64,000 nucleotides of DNA from assembly GCA_949710005.1 (NCBI GenBank), contig OX453285.1:7425632-7489631 (forward strand), read 5' to 3'. This document shows positions 32,092-44,167 of the stretch, one piece after another (positions within the stretch are counted from its first letter, which is position 1; every line of letters begins with the position of its first letter). Under the pieces are notes generated by a model. It did not search any database and was not told the origin of the DNA. It saw only the letters and a list, made by a program, of their open reading frames with translations. The translations under genes and the position numbers were made by a program. Origin of the DNA: Ricordea florida (Eukaryota; Cnidaria; Anthozoa; Corallimorpharia; Ricordeidae).

Positions 32092-33230
32092 ATTCATGAA
32101 GACAAGCTGGAGTAGACTTGTTTATATGCTTCTACTCACTTTGAAATGTGACATTGGCAGGAGCCCATCCTGCCAGTACATTGGCGATTGCCCAGTTTTA
32201 ACCACTTAATTCAACAGTTAATGGCAAATGCCTGTAAATACCGATTAAAATCAAAATATCGCTGCCTTGGCTGAAGTTTAGTTTTCGCTCCCATTTAGTA
32301 TATAGGTATGTTTACCCTATATACTAAACGTGGTGTAATTTGTGTTGGAACTTCAGCTTTGTGGAGGTGCTTCTGTTTTTTTTTTTTTTTTAAATCGAGG
32401 AGATCGATTTTGACTGTCGGCGACTTCAGATCAAGACAGCTAAAATGGAAGTGGTTTTTAAAACTAGGAGCTTGGTAAGCGAGGACTGTGTTGGGAATGA
32501 TTTCCGCACATGTCCCTACTTCATTATGCATGCTGAAGCTGTCTTCTCTGGTGTGATGCACTTGCAAATATTTCTTGTGTTCGAAGAAGGAAATAGTATA
32601 GTTACAGAATGCATAATGAAGTAGGGACCTGTGCGGAAATCTTACCCAAATATTTCTTCCTGTAATTGTGCATAACCAACAACATCCTTCCCTCAATTTT
32701 TTGTTTATTTCGTACAAAAACGGAAAGAGAAAATGTTTATTGACAGTACTGAAACAATTTGTCACTCAAACAATAAAAATATAATGGTCACTACACGCAG
32801 GAATGAGTAGCTATTTAGTGCAAAAATGAAAACAGTGACAAATAAAGAAACAAGAGCAGGATCTGGATGCCACCCATAAGTTATATTGACTGGTAAGGAT
32901 ACAATTCCTTTTACATAAGCAACAGTTTGACAAAAAATATCAGCCCAAGCAATCTTGCTTTGAAGTGAATGAGATTGCTGAATAAAATGTACTAATATTG
33001 TGGCTAAATTGATTGTTGGCTTCAAACAGCAAAATCTAACATCTTCAATGAAACACTGGTCAAAACAGGGGCTATGATGAAAAGAAGAAAAATATCATAC
33101 AACACACAAATAAACTGAATAACAACATCATGCCGTCAATGTCTTACAACTTTAACGGTCATTGAACAGTTGTCATAATTCAACTAATCAGTGTCCATAA
33201 GAGTCTCATAAGTTCACACAAAGTCTTTAA
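32092..33230. other. Intergenic, one MITE, no gene seen
   Basis: Apart from MITE family C copy 3, only short ORFs without recognisable content. Confidence 0.5.
32492..32646. mobile_element. MITE family C, copy 3
   Basis: TGATTTCCGCACATGTCCCT at the left, CCTGTGCGGAAATCTTACC at the right, same CTACTTCATTATGCATGCTG arm. Confidence 0.8.
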
Positions 33231-33540
33231 ACCGCTAAAGGGGACTTAATAATCCTAGTACGAGTCTGCTTCACAAACACAGGCTGAGGTACAGGCTCTT
33301 GTAATTGATCTGTAGCTTGATCAGAAATATTCAGGCTGGTACCTGCTTGAGTAGGCACTTTAGAAACAAGGCCTTTGCAAGACTCTTCAGCTCTAGGATT
33401 ACTCTCAAGGAACTTTCATTGCTGGCTGTTTTTGTAGCTTGAGGAACGGTAAGACTTTTGTGATAGTTGCTTAACAAGAATTCCAGTTTTTCAGTTCTCT
33501 CCTCTTTGTAAGGGTGCTACTCTAACATCCTGGCCAACTT

Positions 33541-33970
33541 CTAGCTGTGGCAAAGGCTTCGCTGTTTGATCATGGTAGAACTTTGCTTTCTGTCGCTTCG
33601 ACTTGATTTCAACACAACACAAGGACGGAGGAGAGTTGAGGCTGTTGGCATAAGATTCTTGGTCCTTCTGGACATAAGTCTCTGTGCTGGGCTTGATCCA
33701 ATAGATTCAGTAGGGATGTTTCGGTATTCCAGCAAAGAGAGCCAGGGATCTCTGTCATCAAGTAGTGCTTTCTTCATCAGATTCTTAGTGACTTTAACAG
33801 CGGCTTCAGCTTTGCCATTTGACTTGTGATGATGAGGAGATGAGGTAAAGTGTTTGAACTCCCATTCTTTGGCAAATGTGCTGAACTCGTGGCTCGTCAA
33901 TTGCGGTCCTTTGTCAGAAACTAGTACATCTGGGATCCCATGTCTGCTGAACTGTTCTTTCAGGATCTGT
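33541..33970 (-). pseudogene. Gypsy integrase core, C-terminal half
   Basis: Reads GIPDVLVSDKGPQLTSHEF, with the second catalytic Asp in SDKG, and SPHHHKSNGKAEAAVK, with the catalytic Glu in KAEAAV. It is out of frame with the upstream part and separated from it by a TAA just after VLVDYY, so the enzyme is dead. Confidence 0.85.
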
Positions 33971-34022
33971 ATAATCGGGTCGGAGATGTTGTGACACTAA
34001 GTTCTTGGACTTCGATGAAGTC

Positions 34023-34409
34023 TTAGTAGTAATCCACTAGGACAATGTACTCTTTCCTTTCAAGGGTGAACATTTCTACAGCAAGTCGACTCCAAGGGTG
34101 ATCTGGAACTTTCGTTGTCTGCATGGGCTGTTTGGGGTTTCTTACTTGAAACTCTGCACACACCGAACACTTTGAGACTGCTTCCTTTATTTCACTGCTC
34201 ATTCCAGGTCGTGCCTTTCTTAAGCAAGCTTCCATACCAAGGTGGCCTGCATGGCTTCTGCACATCATTTCTGGTCTGATTGCCTTGGGCACAATGATGC
34301 ATTGTCCCTTGAACAGAATACCATTGTGCAGACTAAGTTCATCTCTATAGTTCCAATATTCTCTGATAGAAATAGGCATTTCACCTCTCGAACTGCTCAG
34401 GCCATCCAA
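34023..34409 (-). pseudogene. Gypsy integrase N-terminal zinc domain
   Basis: H-x3-H-x-C2-type zinc-binding domain (SHAGHLGMEAC ... CSVCAEF) followed by the start of the integrase core (WSRLAVEMFTLERKEYIVLV). Position 2 of the first catalytic motif reads EMF where an Asp is usual, a further sign of decay or of variation. Confidence 0.85.
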
Positions 34410-34869
34410 CCAACACTGTCGTCTTAACAGCTTGGAGAACTAAATCTTGCTCTGTTGCTTTTTGTAATTGTGCCAGTCTTTCGCTAGACACTACTAAGAA
34501 ATCAAATGGATTTAACGACTCCACTTCTAGTGCAAACATTTGACACTCTTCATCTTGTTCATCGTGGTCGGGGAGAAATGCTCTAGAAAGATGGTCTGCT
34601 ATGTACATTTGTCTCCCTGGTTTGCACTTGACTTCCACATTAAAGCGTTGCAGTCGTAGCAGCATCCACTGAAGTCTGCATGGAGCGGCCAACACTGACT
34701 TCTGGAAGATTGACTGAGGTGGCTTACGATCAGACTCTACTGTGACTTTGTCCCTGCGGAAAGTGTACTGGCTAAAACGATGGCAAGCAAACACAATGGC
34801 AAGACATTCTTTCTCTATTTGAACATACCGACACTCGGTTGGAGTAAGTGACTTCGATGCAAAAGTCAA
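34381..34869 (-). pseudogene. Gypsy RNase H domain
   Basis: FASKSLTPTECRYVQIEKECLAIVFACHRF, split here as a family-typical stretch of the retroelement RNase H (quoted as FASKSLTPTE and EKECLAIVFA), then VESDRKPP and ADHLSRAFL. The N-terminal beginning (CDAREKALGATLLQQGQP) lies at about 35290-35350, on the other side of an inserted LINE tail. Confidence 0.85.
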
Positions 34870-35292
34870 GTCAAGTCAAGTCAATTTTTATTTACTTTAC
34901 ACAGAATATTATGTACATAAAGTTATAATGATTTCACAATATTGTTTAAACAAAATAGGAGAAGAAGGGAAAGTAAGTTTGTTAATATGCTGTTATGATG
35001 TCGAGTAGGTGCCCGAAATTAATTACTTCATGAGCAAAAGGAATAGAGTTAACATTTTTTTGTTCAAAAAGTATTTCTTCATGTACAAACTACTAACATT
35101 AGTTGAACATATTAACAATTTCTTAAGAATCAAATTAACAAAAATACGAATATAGAAAAATATCCAGTCACTTTCGAACAGATATAACATCATAACTATG
35201 TACAAAATTAAGCTAACTAATTAACAATATCATTGTTATACCTGTCAAACATAGAGTTATTAACGTTTTGCCGAAATCTAGAAAAACGAGTA
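34866..35292 (-). mobile_element. 3' end of a LINE-like element inserted in the gypsy RNase H
   Basis: The plus strand starts with AAGTCAAGTCAAGTCAAG and TTTTTATTTACTTTACAC, i.e. a minus-strand element ending in a TTGAC tail. It has no coding frame and separates two RNase H halves that are contiguous in intact relatives, which fixes its borders to within a few bases. Confidence 0.7.
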
Positions 35293-35369
35293 ATCAGGCT
35301 GCCCTTGTTGAAGAAGGGTAGCCCCTAGTGCCTTTTCACGAGCATCACACTGTATTGTGACTTCTTAAC

Positions 35370-35952
35370 TTATTTGAAAGCAGTGTTATGTTGCTCTGCC
35401 CAGGTGAACTTGGCATTCTTGGTTGTCAGATCTCTTAGGGGTCGAACCACATCTGCTAGCTTAGGTAAGAACCTTGAGAGGTAAGTGACAAATCCAAGTA
35501 GACTGAGTGCTTCTTGCTTAGACGATGGGCGGAGCATATCTGCTACAGCTCTGATCTTCTCTGGATCAGGTTTTAACCCTTCCTTGCTCACAAGGTGTCC
35601 TAGAAACTTCACTTCATGCTGCTTGAGTTTCATCCTCTTGCTGTTGACGGACGAAGATTGACCTTGGGCGCTCTTTCTAGTAGCTTGATCCGATTCGCAT
35701 CATGATTTTGTACTGCTTGCTCGTCTCCAAATCCCGTGACTAGGATGTCATCTCTGATTACTTTAACTCCGTCTTGGTCTGCAAATTACTTTCGAACTCT
35801 TCAGGTGCTAGACTGACGCCAAACGGCAATCTTAAGTAATAAAAATGACCAAATGGTTTTAAAAATGTTGTCAGCTTGCTGCTTGTTTCATCGAGGGTGA
35901 TTTGATAGAAGTCATCTTTGGCATCTAAGGTGCTGAAGTCTTGGCCTTGCAC
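35370..35952 (-). pseudogene. Gypsy reverse transcriptase, broken
   Basis: Piece one reads FSTLDAKDDFYQITLDE and LRLPFGVSLAPEEFE; the catalytic motif region reads RDDILVTGF (normally an aromatic-x-DD box), then a stop; piece two reads KFLGHLVSKEGLKPDPEK and LLGFVTYLSRFLP with the RT-RNase H connection FTWAEQHNTAF. Frameshifts separate the pieces. Confidence 0.85.
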
Positions 35953-36394
35953 AGTTTTGGTAACAGTTCTTCTAAAGTAGGCATTTGATACTTTGAATTA
36001 CTTTGTTTAGCTCTTGAGGGTCTAAACAGATTCTTATCTTTCCAGGCTTGGCCACCATCACCATGTTACTTATCCTCTCTGTAGGGGCTGTTCTTTCTTG
36101 ATTATCTCTTTTTTCTCTAAATCCGCAAGTTTTGCTTTAGCTTCGTTCCGGAGGGCTTGTGGTATCCGCCTAGAAGTGTGCTCAACAGGCACTGCTGATG
36201 GGTCAACTACAAAGCTACTACACCAACATGCCCGAGTCCCTCAAAGACATCTTTGTAATCTCGCAGAACAATCTGTGCAGTTAAACTCAACATTCTTCAC
36301 ATCAAGGCTCAGCACTTCACTGGCTTGGGATCCTAACTTTAGAAGTCCCACCTTTTCACAGGTAACAGCAGACAACAAGGGTTTGTTAGGACCT

Positions 36395-37096
36395 TTAACA
36401 ACTTGAAACTTCATGATCACCATGAGCTACTTTAAGACTGACTAGCTCCAGAGGTTTGGCAGTAAACTCGTGAGAGCGGGCTATGTCAATAGCTTTGTCG
36501 AGCGTCAACGACTTTTCTTCTGGGAGTTTTCCTTTGGTACTTCTGTCGAGAAGGCCAATGACCAATCTATCGCGGATCAATTCATCTGCTAGCGGCCCAA
36601 ATTCGCACGAGGACGCACATTTCCCAAAGCGAATGACGTAGTTATCAGCTGATTCTCCATAATTTTGCAAACACGAATTGAAGACATAACGCTCGTAAAC
36701 GACGTTGCGCTTCGGTTTGAAGGAGTTTTCCAACGCGGCCATGCAGGCTTGAACGTTGGTCTTGTCCTCGTCCGGAATGTTGAGGTTCAAAAATATCTCA
36801 GTGTAGGCAGTCTTTTCCCATCACGGATCGAAAATATGCTAATTTGATTTCGGATCTTGTTTATCGAGGCCGGTCGCTATTTCATAGTCCTCCCATAGCT
36901 GTCGAAAAAATTCCCAATTACTGTCGAGATTTCCTTTGTAGAGCATGGCTGTAGGCACTGGGAAATTAGAAGGCACGCACAGCGCTGGAACCGCGGCGAG
37001 TTGAAAGCAGCGGTCGGTTGCTTCGCTGTCCCGGCGACATTTTGTGTTACGGCGTCTGTTTATTTGGCTAAGCCGGCGATTTTTCCGCTTAGACAA
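36395..37096 (-). pseudogene. Gypsy gag, two frames
   Basis: The upstream part holds NLDSNWEFFRQLWEDYEIAT and the downstream part RNVVYERYVFNSCLQNYGES, DNYVIRFGKCASSCEFG and LIRDRLVIGLLD, typical of the retrotransposon gag capsid region. A frameshift and stop near 36840 split them. A protease is not recognisable downstream, though a degraded stretch at 36241-36423 sits where it would be. Confidence 0.8.
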
Positions 37097-37200
37097 AACG
37101 ACAACTGCTTCAAAGCTTTTCCTTTTGTCGGTGACGAAGTTAAGCGCTATAGTTATTTTGTAGGTCAGGCTGAAATCTCTATTTTAAACTCCTGACACCA

Positions 37201-37379
37201 TGTTAAAATAAACTTCAAAATAATAATCACTTAAAATAAACTAAGATAAACTTCAGGCCTGCAAGTAAAACTACTCAAAAATTTTATTACCAATTTAACC
37301 AGGCTTTACAGGTGACACGGATTACATGTCACTAATGGCGGGAACCTTGTAACAAACAGAATAAATTAATATCGTAACA
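37201..37379 (-). repeat. Gypsy 5' LTR and adjoining primer-binding site
   Basis: On the minus strand it starts TGTTACGATATTAATT and ends TTATTTTAACA, the canonical TG...CA with 5-base inverted ends. The next bases, TGGTGTCAGGAG (37189-37200), begin with the TGG expected of a tRNA primer site. At 179 bp it is short for an LTR. AATAAAATTTTT inside may be the polyadenylation signal. Confidence 0.75.
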
Positions 37380-37662
37380 GTTCCATACGGATTTTGTGTT
37401 TCATTTCCTTTTAAGTCTTCGATAAAACGTTTCGATGTCATTTCTGGATTCCCCCTGCAAATAGGAATGGGTTTTGCAAAATGGTGAACTACCCTTCAGC
37501 ACAATTTCCTCAGTTGCCGAAACCGTACATGAAGTAATATGTACAGTGACCTCTGAATGGTAAACAAGCATGTTGCACTGCACTTCGATTCGTGTCCTTC
37601 AAATACTATTGTTGTCAACGTGCAAATTAACAACAAAACAAAAAGGAAATTATATGACGAAT

Positions 37663-37855
37663 ACGTTCATCGATATCTCACTCGTTCGCTGATCTCACCT
37701 GTGGTATATCGATTTGAACACGCAAAGAGAAATTTCGAATCGATACCTCAGTATTTTCGTATTTCAAATCGAAATTTCACATCCACATTTCTCTCGTTCG
37801 TTCTGCGCTTTCCCGTGGGATATCGATTTAAACATTCGAAGAGAGATTTCATATT
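37663..37855 (+). repeat. Two-unit repeat around GGGATATCGATTT
   Basis: ATCTCACTCGTTCGCTG...GGTATATCGATTTGAACAC and CTCTCGTTCGTTCTGCGC...GGGATATCGATTTAAACAT are two copies of one unit; a third is at 2.39-2.46 kb. Origin unknown. Confidence 0.55.
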
Positions 37856-38246
37856 TCCGCACACCCTTTGTGTTACTGGCCGACGTTTTCATACTAGGGG
37901 ACGCATCATACGCCACTTGTGTCCGTCTTTATCGTTAGCCGCATAACCAGACGAACTACGCCAGTGTTTGCCCAAGTTCGTCCAGAAGGATAATGCGTCC
38001 CAATAGTATAGAAACGGCCATCCGCTATTTAAAGAACACTACCCTCTTTATAAATTCCGCTATAAACTCCGTTCGTAGATTGTAGAAGGTGGGGTAGTTT
38101 CTACCTTCAGAAAGATTTCACTCACACGGTTTTGTTGTTGAACCCCCGATCCTGTTGAGACTGGTACAAAGTTTCGTTCAGGTGAATATTTTATATCATG
38201 TTACCTTGCTTAAACAATTCTGAATGAGTCACGCACACTTATTTAC

Positions 38247-38444
38247 CAGGCTCGAAATATGCCATCTCCAACGTTTCATTGGCTTTAGAAGCTGCCTGTT
38301 TTGAGGACGTATGGTAGGGGAGTGAATTTAAAGGCGACGTTACAAAAATGGGGCTTGCATGATTTTGGAAACCAAATGTCAGCAATGACAGGAAACCAGC
38401 AGAAAGAACTGCTTTTGTTGGGTTTCCGGCGAAAGTCATGCAAT
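38247..38444 (-). CDS. Possible internal exon of an unidentified gene
   Basis: Flanked by a strong acceptor (TTTTCCTCCTTGTGTAG) and a donor (GTAAAT). The open reading through it starts CMTFAGNPTKAVLSAG and has a hydrophobic patch (LSAGFLSLLTFGF). Length is exactly 66 codons. No partner exon was found and the protein is not recognised. Confidence 0.25.
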
Positions 38445-38465
38445 CTACACAAGGAGGAAAAGAAC

Positions 38466-40262
38466 ATTTAAGCAGTCTTAAACTGAAATTAATCTTGGCT
38501 TAAAGTTATGTTTACTACATTTAATTAGAGGTTTAAGAACTTAAACATATGTTTAATTTCAACTTAAACCCGCCTTAAACACCCTTAAGGCTAAAGCTTA
38601 ATGTATGTTTAAGTGACCATTAAATACAACCAAAATATCTTCTGACTTTTACATTATGTTTAATTAGAACCTTAAACACATTCTAAATGTGTGTAAAAGT
38701 CATGTTTAAGGGTAATTAAATGATCATAATTATATTGTAATTTTAAAATCTTCACCTTTATCCTTTCGGTCATATTCATTTCATAAGCATCTTTTAATTC
38801 ACCCACCAAATTTATTCCTTCATAGACACTGGTGTTTTTTACTTGGTCATTACATGTACAGTGTATATTTCATTTGTTGTTGTATTGTTTGTTGCTTTGT
38901 AGCAAACCCACCCAGGCTTGCAGTAAACTTGTTTGATTATTTCAATAGTAGAACTCCACCGTGAATTTCTCAAACCACGTAGGTTGCCCTGCTTCTCCTT
39001 CTTTTGCAATTCGTTTCTTAATCTTTCATTCCCCTGTCGCAGGCTTGCATTGGCATCCTCGAGTCTCTTTTGACTGTCACAAATCGCATCCATTCTTCCG
39101 CTCATCCTTTCAATAATAAGAAGCTGTCGTTCCTGTTGAGCACCTAGTAAAGTCATCATTACCGAAAACAGTGAACTGTAACCAAATGTAAAAAACGATC
39201 GAGTACACGGCAAGAAACGAAGCTAGGATGCGAACTTCCAAATGACACTAACTACATGAAACATACATCCCGCGATCGACACTCTCGCCTTCTGATTGGC
39301 TTACTATCGAAAACCAACCAATTGCAATGAAGCAGAAAAACCAAATGCAAATTGCACTTGGGATAACAATAGGGCCATTCATTGCTCTTGCCGCAAATCA
39401 GCCATTACCGATTGCGGTTTCTGTCTTTGATAATCAACAAAATGGCCGAATATTATCCTGAAACAAGTTTCGTCGAAAACACTCCAAGCCCTTTCTTCTG
39501 TGATAAGTGGAAACTTGCGGAAAGTCCTTTGCACATTCATCTTCGTATCGTCGTCACACAAAAACGAAATGTTCTTCTCAATCGCTAAAGCGTCGCCGTC
39601 GGCGATTGTGGATTTCCGATGAATGTGATGAACAAGATATATTTTGAGTAGCACCAGTATCAAAATTTTGATGCATAAGTTAATAAAGGTACATGACTAT
39701 ATTAGATTGTATGGACATGGAGACTACATATACGGATAAAATTAAAGTTTCTTTATTCACTTGTCTCAGTGTGATTAGTGAAATATGGTCATTTTTCTTG
39801 CCCTGTAGGTTGCAGATGATATTTTTTCTTAACTGATTATATTCCTTTTTTTATTGAACTGAGTTCAAAATGTCAAGACACCTTTATATTTCTTTCATGT
39901 TTTGGTGTTATGATTCTGTTATGGAGAAGAGACAATTTGAAAATACTTAAGCAATGAAGTGCATAGTGATGTTACACACCGGACAATTTTAATTCTTACT
40001 ATTCCTGTTATACATCAATAAATAGGCATTTATGGGAACCAAAACACAACCATTAATTTAGAGAATGTTTAATCTCCATTTCAGGAACTTAAATGGCTTC
40101 AGGTGCATAATGTATATTTCAGGGGCACTTAAACTCCACTATGACAATAGCATTGATTTAAGCGATGTTTTAAACAATTAAACTAGACTTAAATGTAGAC
40201 CCAAGTTCTAGGGTTGTTTAATGCAACTTAAATGTGATTAAAATGTGGTTTTTGGTCTAGTG
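38466..40262. other. Region with dense TTAAAC/GTTTAA words at both ends, possible DNA element
   Basis: CTTAAAC and GTTTAAG words are packed at 38466-38710 and again at 40060-40260, like subterminal repeats of some DNA transposons. Between them are two minus-strand ORFs (38839-39213, 124 codons with a Glu/Arg-rich coiled-coil part; 39379-39663, 94 codons) of no known family. Ends and target duplication could not be fixed. Confidence 0.3.
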
Positions 40263-42280
40263 CTATTTTTTTGATCGCACTTATTTTTAAAACATCACGC
40301 CAATTTGCGCGAGGTGGGGGGGTGGGTGGGGGAAGTGGGAGAAATGGGTGGGTGGGAGAGGGGAGGTCGAGGAGCTAGACTCTTGACAAACCTCTCAGTT
40401 TTGTTCAATAAATCAATATAAAATTTTGCAACCAGACGAAAGACTGTGGCAGGTAATCCAAGCCCTAGTTATGTGTTTGTCAGGGAATGCAACGGTTCAT
40501 TGAGAAGCAAAAAATGACATGTGGATTATCTTTGCAACTCCGTCCACCGCCTTTCCATGCCGCGTTATGTTTACTATGTTGCTATTCCAAAATTCATATT
40601 GGCCTTAATCAAAAAGAACTTAAGGCAGGGGTCGCACTTGGGACAAAACTTAGACAAGATTGTCTTGATAACCATAAGATCCGTAAAAATTCCTGTCATC
40701 AGTTGACCACGCCAAGCCACGGAGACAAGACTTCAAAGGTGCCGCCGTCCTGCCTTGGAGCACGACGTTTTGCGAACAACAAACAAAAAATGTTTTTCTT
40801 GTGATAAACCTGTCTCCTTGGCAGCTGTTATCTGGCTCGTCACGCAATACTCCCTCCTCGCACTTAATTGTGCGGAGAAGCCTCGCGTGGCAAGGCCAAA
40901 GAATGGCGACAAAGAATACTAATACACACTTATAGCAAAAATGACAAAATAACAAACAACAAAAGCCACACTGTGCCGGTCCTGTTTCCTTGAGTTCGGC
41001 TGGGTCATTTTTTCCTTTTTTTTATTGAACTATAAATCCATGGTAAACTTCAACAAACTAGACCCTTGTCGCGGTGTCTGGCGCGAAAAACTCCAGGTTG
41101 GTACGTACAAAATTCAATTTGCTCAGAAAAATATCACCTGAGTCAATGGCTTCCTCTTGTCTTCACTTTCGGATCTATGTAGCAACTGTGGTATCTAATC
41201 GGAATCGACTTTAAGTAATCACGCAATTAGCATGTAATAAAAGATATCAGTTGATCTTATGGTATGGCGTGTGGTCGTACGTCACAACAGCAGCTCTCTT
41301 AAATTAATCACCCGCACTTCTTAGTGCATTCAGCCTGCGTAGCAAGGTTTTGCTTGTGGTTTTTGAGGCCCTGTTAGGGGTAAATTCGACAAGCGGTATG
41401 GCCTTGAAACGGCGACACGAAGGAACGGAAATGACGATGAACGACGAGCCACTCACGCGAAATTACGACGGCGACCAGCGAACCTTCCGAAATTGCGACG
41501 TGAAAAGGTTTGAAACTCAGACGGGCGACATAAAGAACCCCTCCCCCTCCCCCCCCACCTCCCTAACAGGGCTTCGTTTTTGAGTCCTTGAAATTTGGAT
41601 GCGCGTTGAATGGGGCGAGAGAAAAAGAAAGAACAGAAGGCCTAAGCAACTAGCGATCGTTGCAAAAATATTTCTATCGCGTTTCATGTCTGTCGATTGG
41701 CAGTAAATTGATAATAACGTATAGTTAACCAAAGCCAGGGAATATATTCGAATATACCCTGCACTTATCGCTTGGCTTGACCAGCTTTGAAGCCATTCAC
41801 TCTATGGTTCAGAGCATGTTTATTTCGCGATCAAAGGACTTGCCCAATGATTTCACGTGGAGCACCGTGCTTGTTTTTGAAGTAAGCAAGCACTATTATT
41901 TCATTTTCGTTGACAAGTTCCTTCTTCTCATTGGCCATTTATTACTGGGCTACCTGTGGTACGCCCAGTCTAAAATTATCTTTGTTTTTTTTTTTTCCTG
42001 CCTCCGTCTCGAGAAAAGGCCATTCTTGCGTAATACTCATGGGTCACGTTTTTTCATAGCGGTGAAATGGATGCAACACAAAGGCTGTGTTCCTTTGGTA
42101 TGATCCAAATTTGGATTTGTGATCCGATATCACATGGATTATGGCGCATCAATGGGACCGAGAACTCCTTGTCCAGAGTAGCCTCCTGCGTGGACGTCCT
42201 TAGGGCGTTTCTCCCCATGCGAGATCTTGCTTGAGAACAAACAGATCGGAGGAGTGGAATTTGAGCGTTGCATTTCATGA
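40263..42280. other. Intergenic, no gene seen
   Basis: Holds a G-rich tract at 40310-40370, a small element with CCCTGTTAGGG/CCCTAACAGGG ends (41369-41573), and the left half of a family D MITE (42083-42178). ORFs here lack recognisable content. Confidence 0.5.
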
Positions 42281-42298
42281 TCAATAATTTCGGGTGTC

Positions 42299-42421
42299 TA
42301 CAAAACGAAGACCGCAGATCGAAGACCGAAGACTGAAGATCGAAGACCGAAGACCGAAGACCGAAGACCGAAGACCGAAGACCGAAGACCGAAGAGCGAA
42401 GACCGAAGACCGAAAAACGAA
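42299..42421 (+). repeat. 7-bp tandem repeat (GAAGACC)n
   Basis: About 15 units of CGAAGAC with slight variation, starting from CTACAAAACGAAGACCGC, which is the arm sequence of the adjacent 94-bp satellite. Confidence 0.9.
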
Positions 42422-42481
42422 GAGCTCATATAATTTTAGACCTTTCAAAATCAAGGCAGTTATAATCATCGATAATCAGGC

Positions 42482-43019
42482 TTAAGTACTTTATCGGACG
42501 CTATCACACGCGAAACCGACTAGGTCTTCGTTTTGTAGTTTAGGCCGGGTCAAACTACAAAACGAAGACCCTCGCTCAAACTCTTTGTTGGACGCCAAAA
42601 GACGCGAAACCGACGGGGTCTTCGTTTTGTAGTTTAGGCCTGGTCAAACTACAAAACGAAGACCCCGTCTCAAACGCTTTGTTAGACGCCAAAAGACGCG
42701 AAACCGACGGGGTCTTCGTTTTGTAGTTTAGGCCGGGTCAAACTACAAAACGAAGACCCCGTCTCAAACGCTTTGTTAGACGCCAAAAGACGCGAAACCG
42801 ACGGGGTCTTCGTTTTGTAGTTTAGGCCGGGTCAAACTACAAAACGAAGACCCCGTCTCAAACGCTCTTTAAGACGTCAAAAGACGCGAATCCGACGGGG
42901 TCTTCGTTTTGTAGTTTAGGCCGGGTCAAACTACAAAACGAAGACCCCGTCTCAAACGCTTTGTTAGACGCCAAAAGACGCGAAACCGACGGGGTCTTCG
43001 TTTTGTAGTTTAGACCCTC
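42482..43019 (+). repeat. 94-bp satellite, about six units, each with a 21-bp perfect hairpin
   Basis: The word GGTCTTCGTTTTGTAGTTT recurs at 42523, 42617, 42711, 42805, 42899 and 42993, an exact 94-base step. In each full unit it is followed by a 10-base loop (AGGCCGGGTC) and its perfect complement, AAACTACAAAACGAAGACC. The linker contains GCCAAAAGACGCGAAACCGA. The first and last units are cut. Confidence 0.95.
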
Positions 43020-44167
43020 GCTCAAAAAGTTTCCTTGAAGAAAGCGTGACGAATAATGAAATTAAAGATTATTTTATTCTTATACTCCGATTCCCTATTG
43101 CCTTTTTTCAGTTGAATAACAGTATCAAAAATAATTTTTACAACAATTCAATCCAAGTATAGTCGATATTCATTGTATTTGAAACCCGAATGTCATTCCC
43201 TTTCCTTGTCGTGGTATACAGGCGTATCCTTACGGAAGAATGAAAAGATCGACTAATGAAAAAGTCCTCAAATTGGACTTTTTAATGGAGGTGTGATTTC
43301 CGCTGGGGAGCAAGTTTTTGTTAGCTTTAAATATATCTCGAGAGATTTTTTCTTTAAAATATCCAAAGATAAACCAAAACTTAAGTCGCCTATAGCAAGG
43401 TTTGTTTAAGGACGCAAGTTCAAGCCCGATTTTTTGGACTGGCACATCTTTGAACTTTCTCGAAATCTGTGTTTTAACAAATCTTTACACGTGATTGGAA
43501 ACAGACACAACGGAACTCCAGGCGTCAAAACTCAAAAGATTTAAGGTTCGTGTTTAAAATAAATTATTTCGACACCTTTACATCTCTGTACCTTTTCTAC
43601 GAGACGTTAAGCGTCCAAATTGAGCGGAAAAAAGATCGGCTAAGTAGTTTTTCGAGTTTCAGAAGTGAATAAATTACCGCGCCAATAGCCAGGCTACCTC
43701 GCCAAAAAAGAACATAGCTTTATCTGATGGCATCGCAATTGAAAGGTACCTTATAAGGAGGCGACAAACGAGTAGTCAAAAATATTTATCCCTGACATGT
43801 ACCAGGCAGTTTTTCCTTCCAATGGTAACTAAGGTGACTCAAAGTCACTTTTGGGCCGTCACGCGTCACGCAAAGATCCTTTCCCGCGCCCTGATTACGG
43901 CTGCTCGATATTTTTTTCATCTTAACAATTCTGCATGATATTTTATTACTCGGGCTTTCCGAAGGAAACGCCCGAGATATAAATTCGGCTTCGTTTTTTT
44001 TTGCGTTCAGTCACAAATCGCCGTCGAGCTTACGGCGCATGCGTAGAATCTGTATGGTACGCATACAGATTACGAGCGAACCTTTACGAGTGAGCCTTTT
44101 ATCGTGAACCATGCTATGACTGCTTTATCAAATCGAAAATCATGCTATATCAAATCAGCTATCTCCT
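43020..44167. other. Intergenic, no gene seen
   Basis: Short ORFs only. CGGGCTTTCCGAAGGAAACG at about 43950-43970 is a small imperfect palindrome. Confidence 0.5.

Larger units (their letters stand above)
33230..37379 (-). mobile_element. Decayed Ty3/gypsy LTR retrotransposon
   Basis: Read right to left on the minus strand: LTR and primer site, gag, RT, RNase H, integrase, then host DNA. No second LTR was found at the left end. The pol frame is broken by stops, frameshifts and a 0.43-kb insertion, so the copy cannot be autonomous. Details are given in the parts below. Confidence 0.9.

Noticed and set aside
42482-43019. CRISPR-like array
   Set aside because: Units are identical along their whole length, with no variable spacers, and the genome is eukaryotic.
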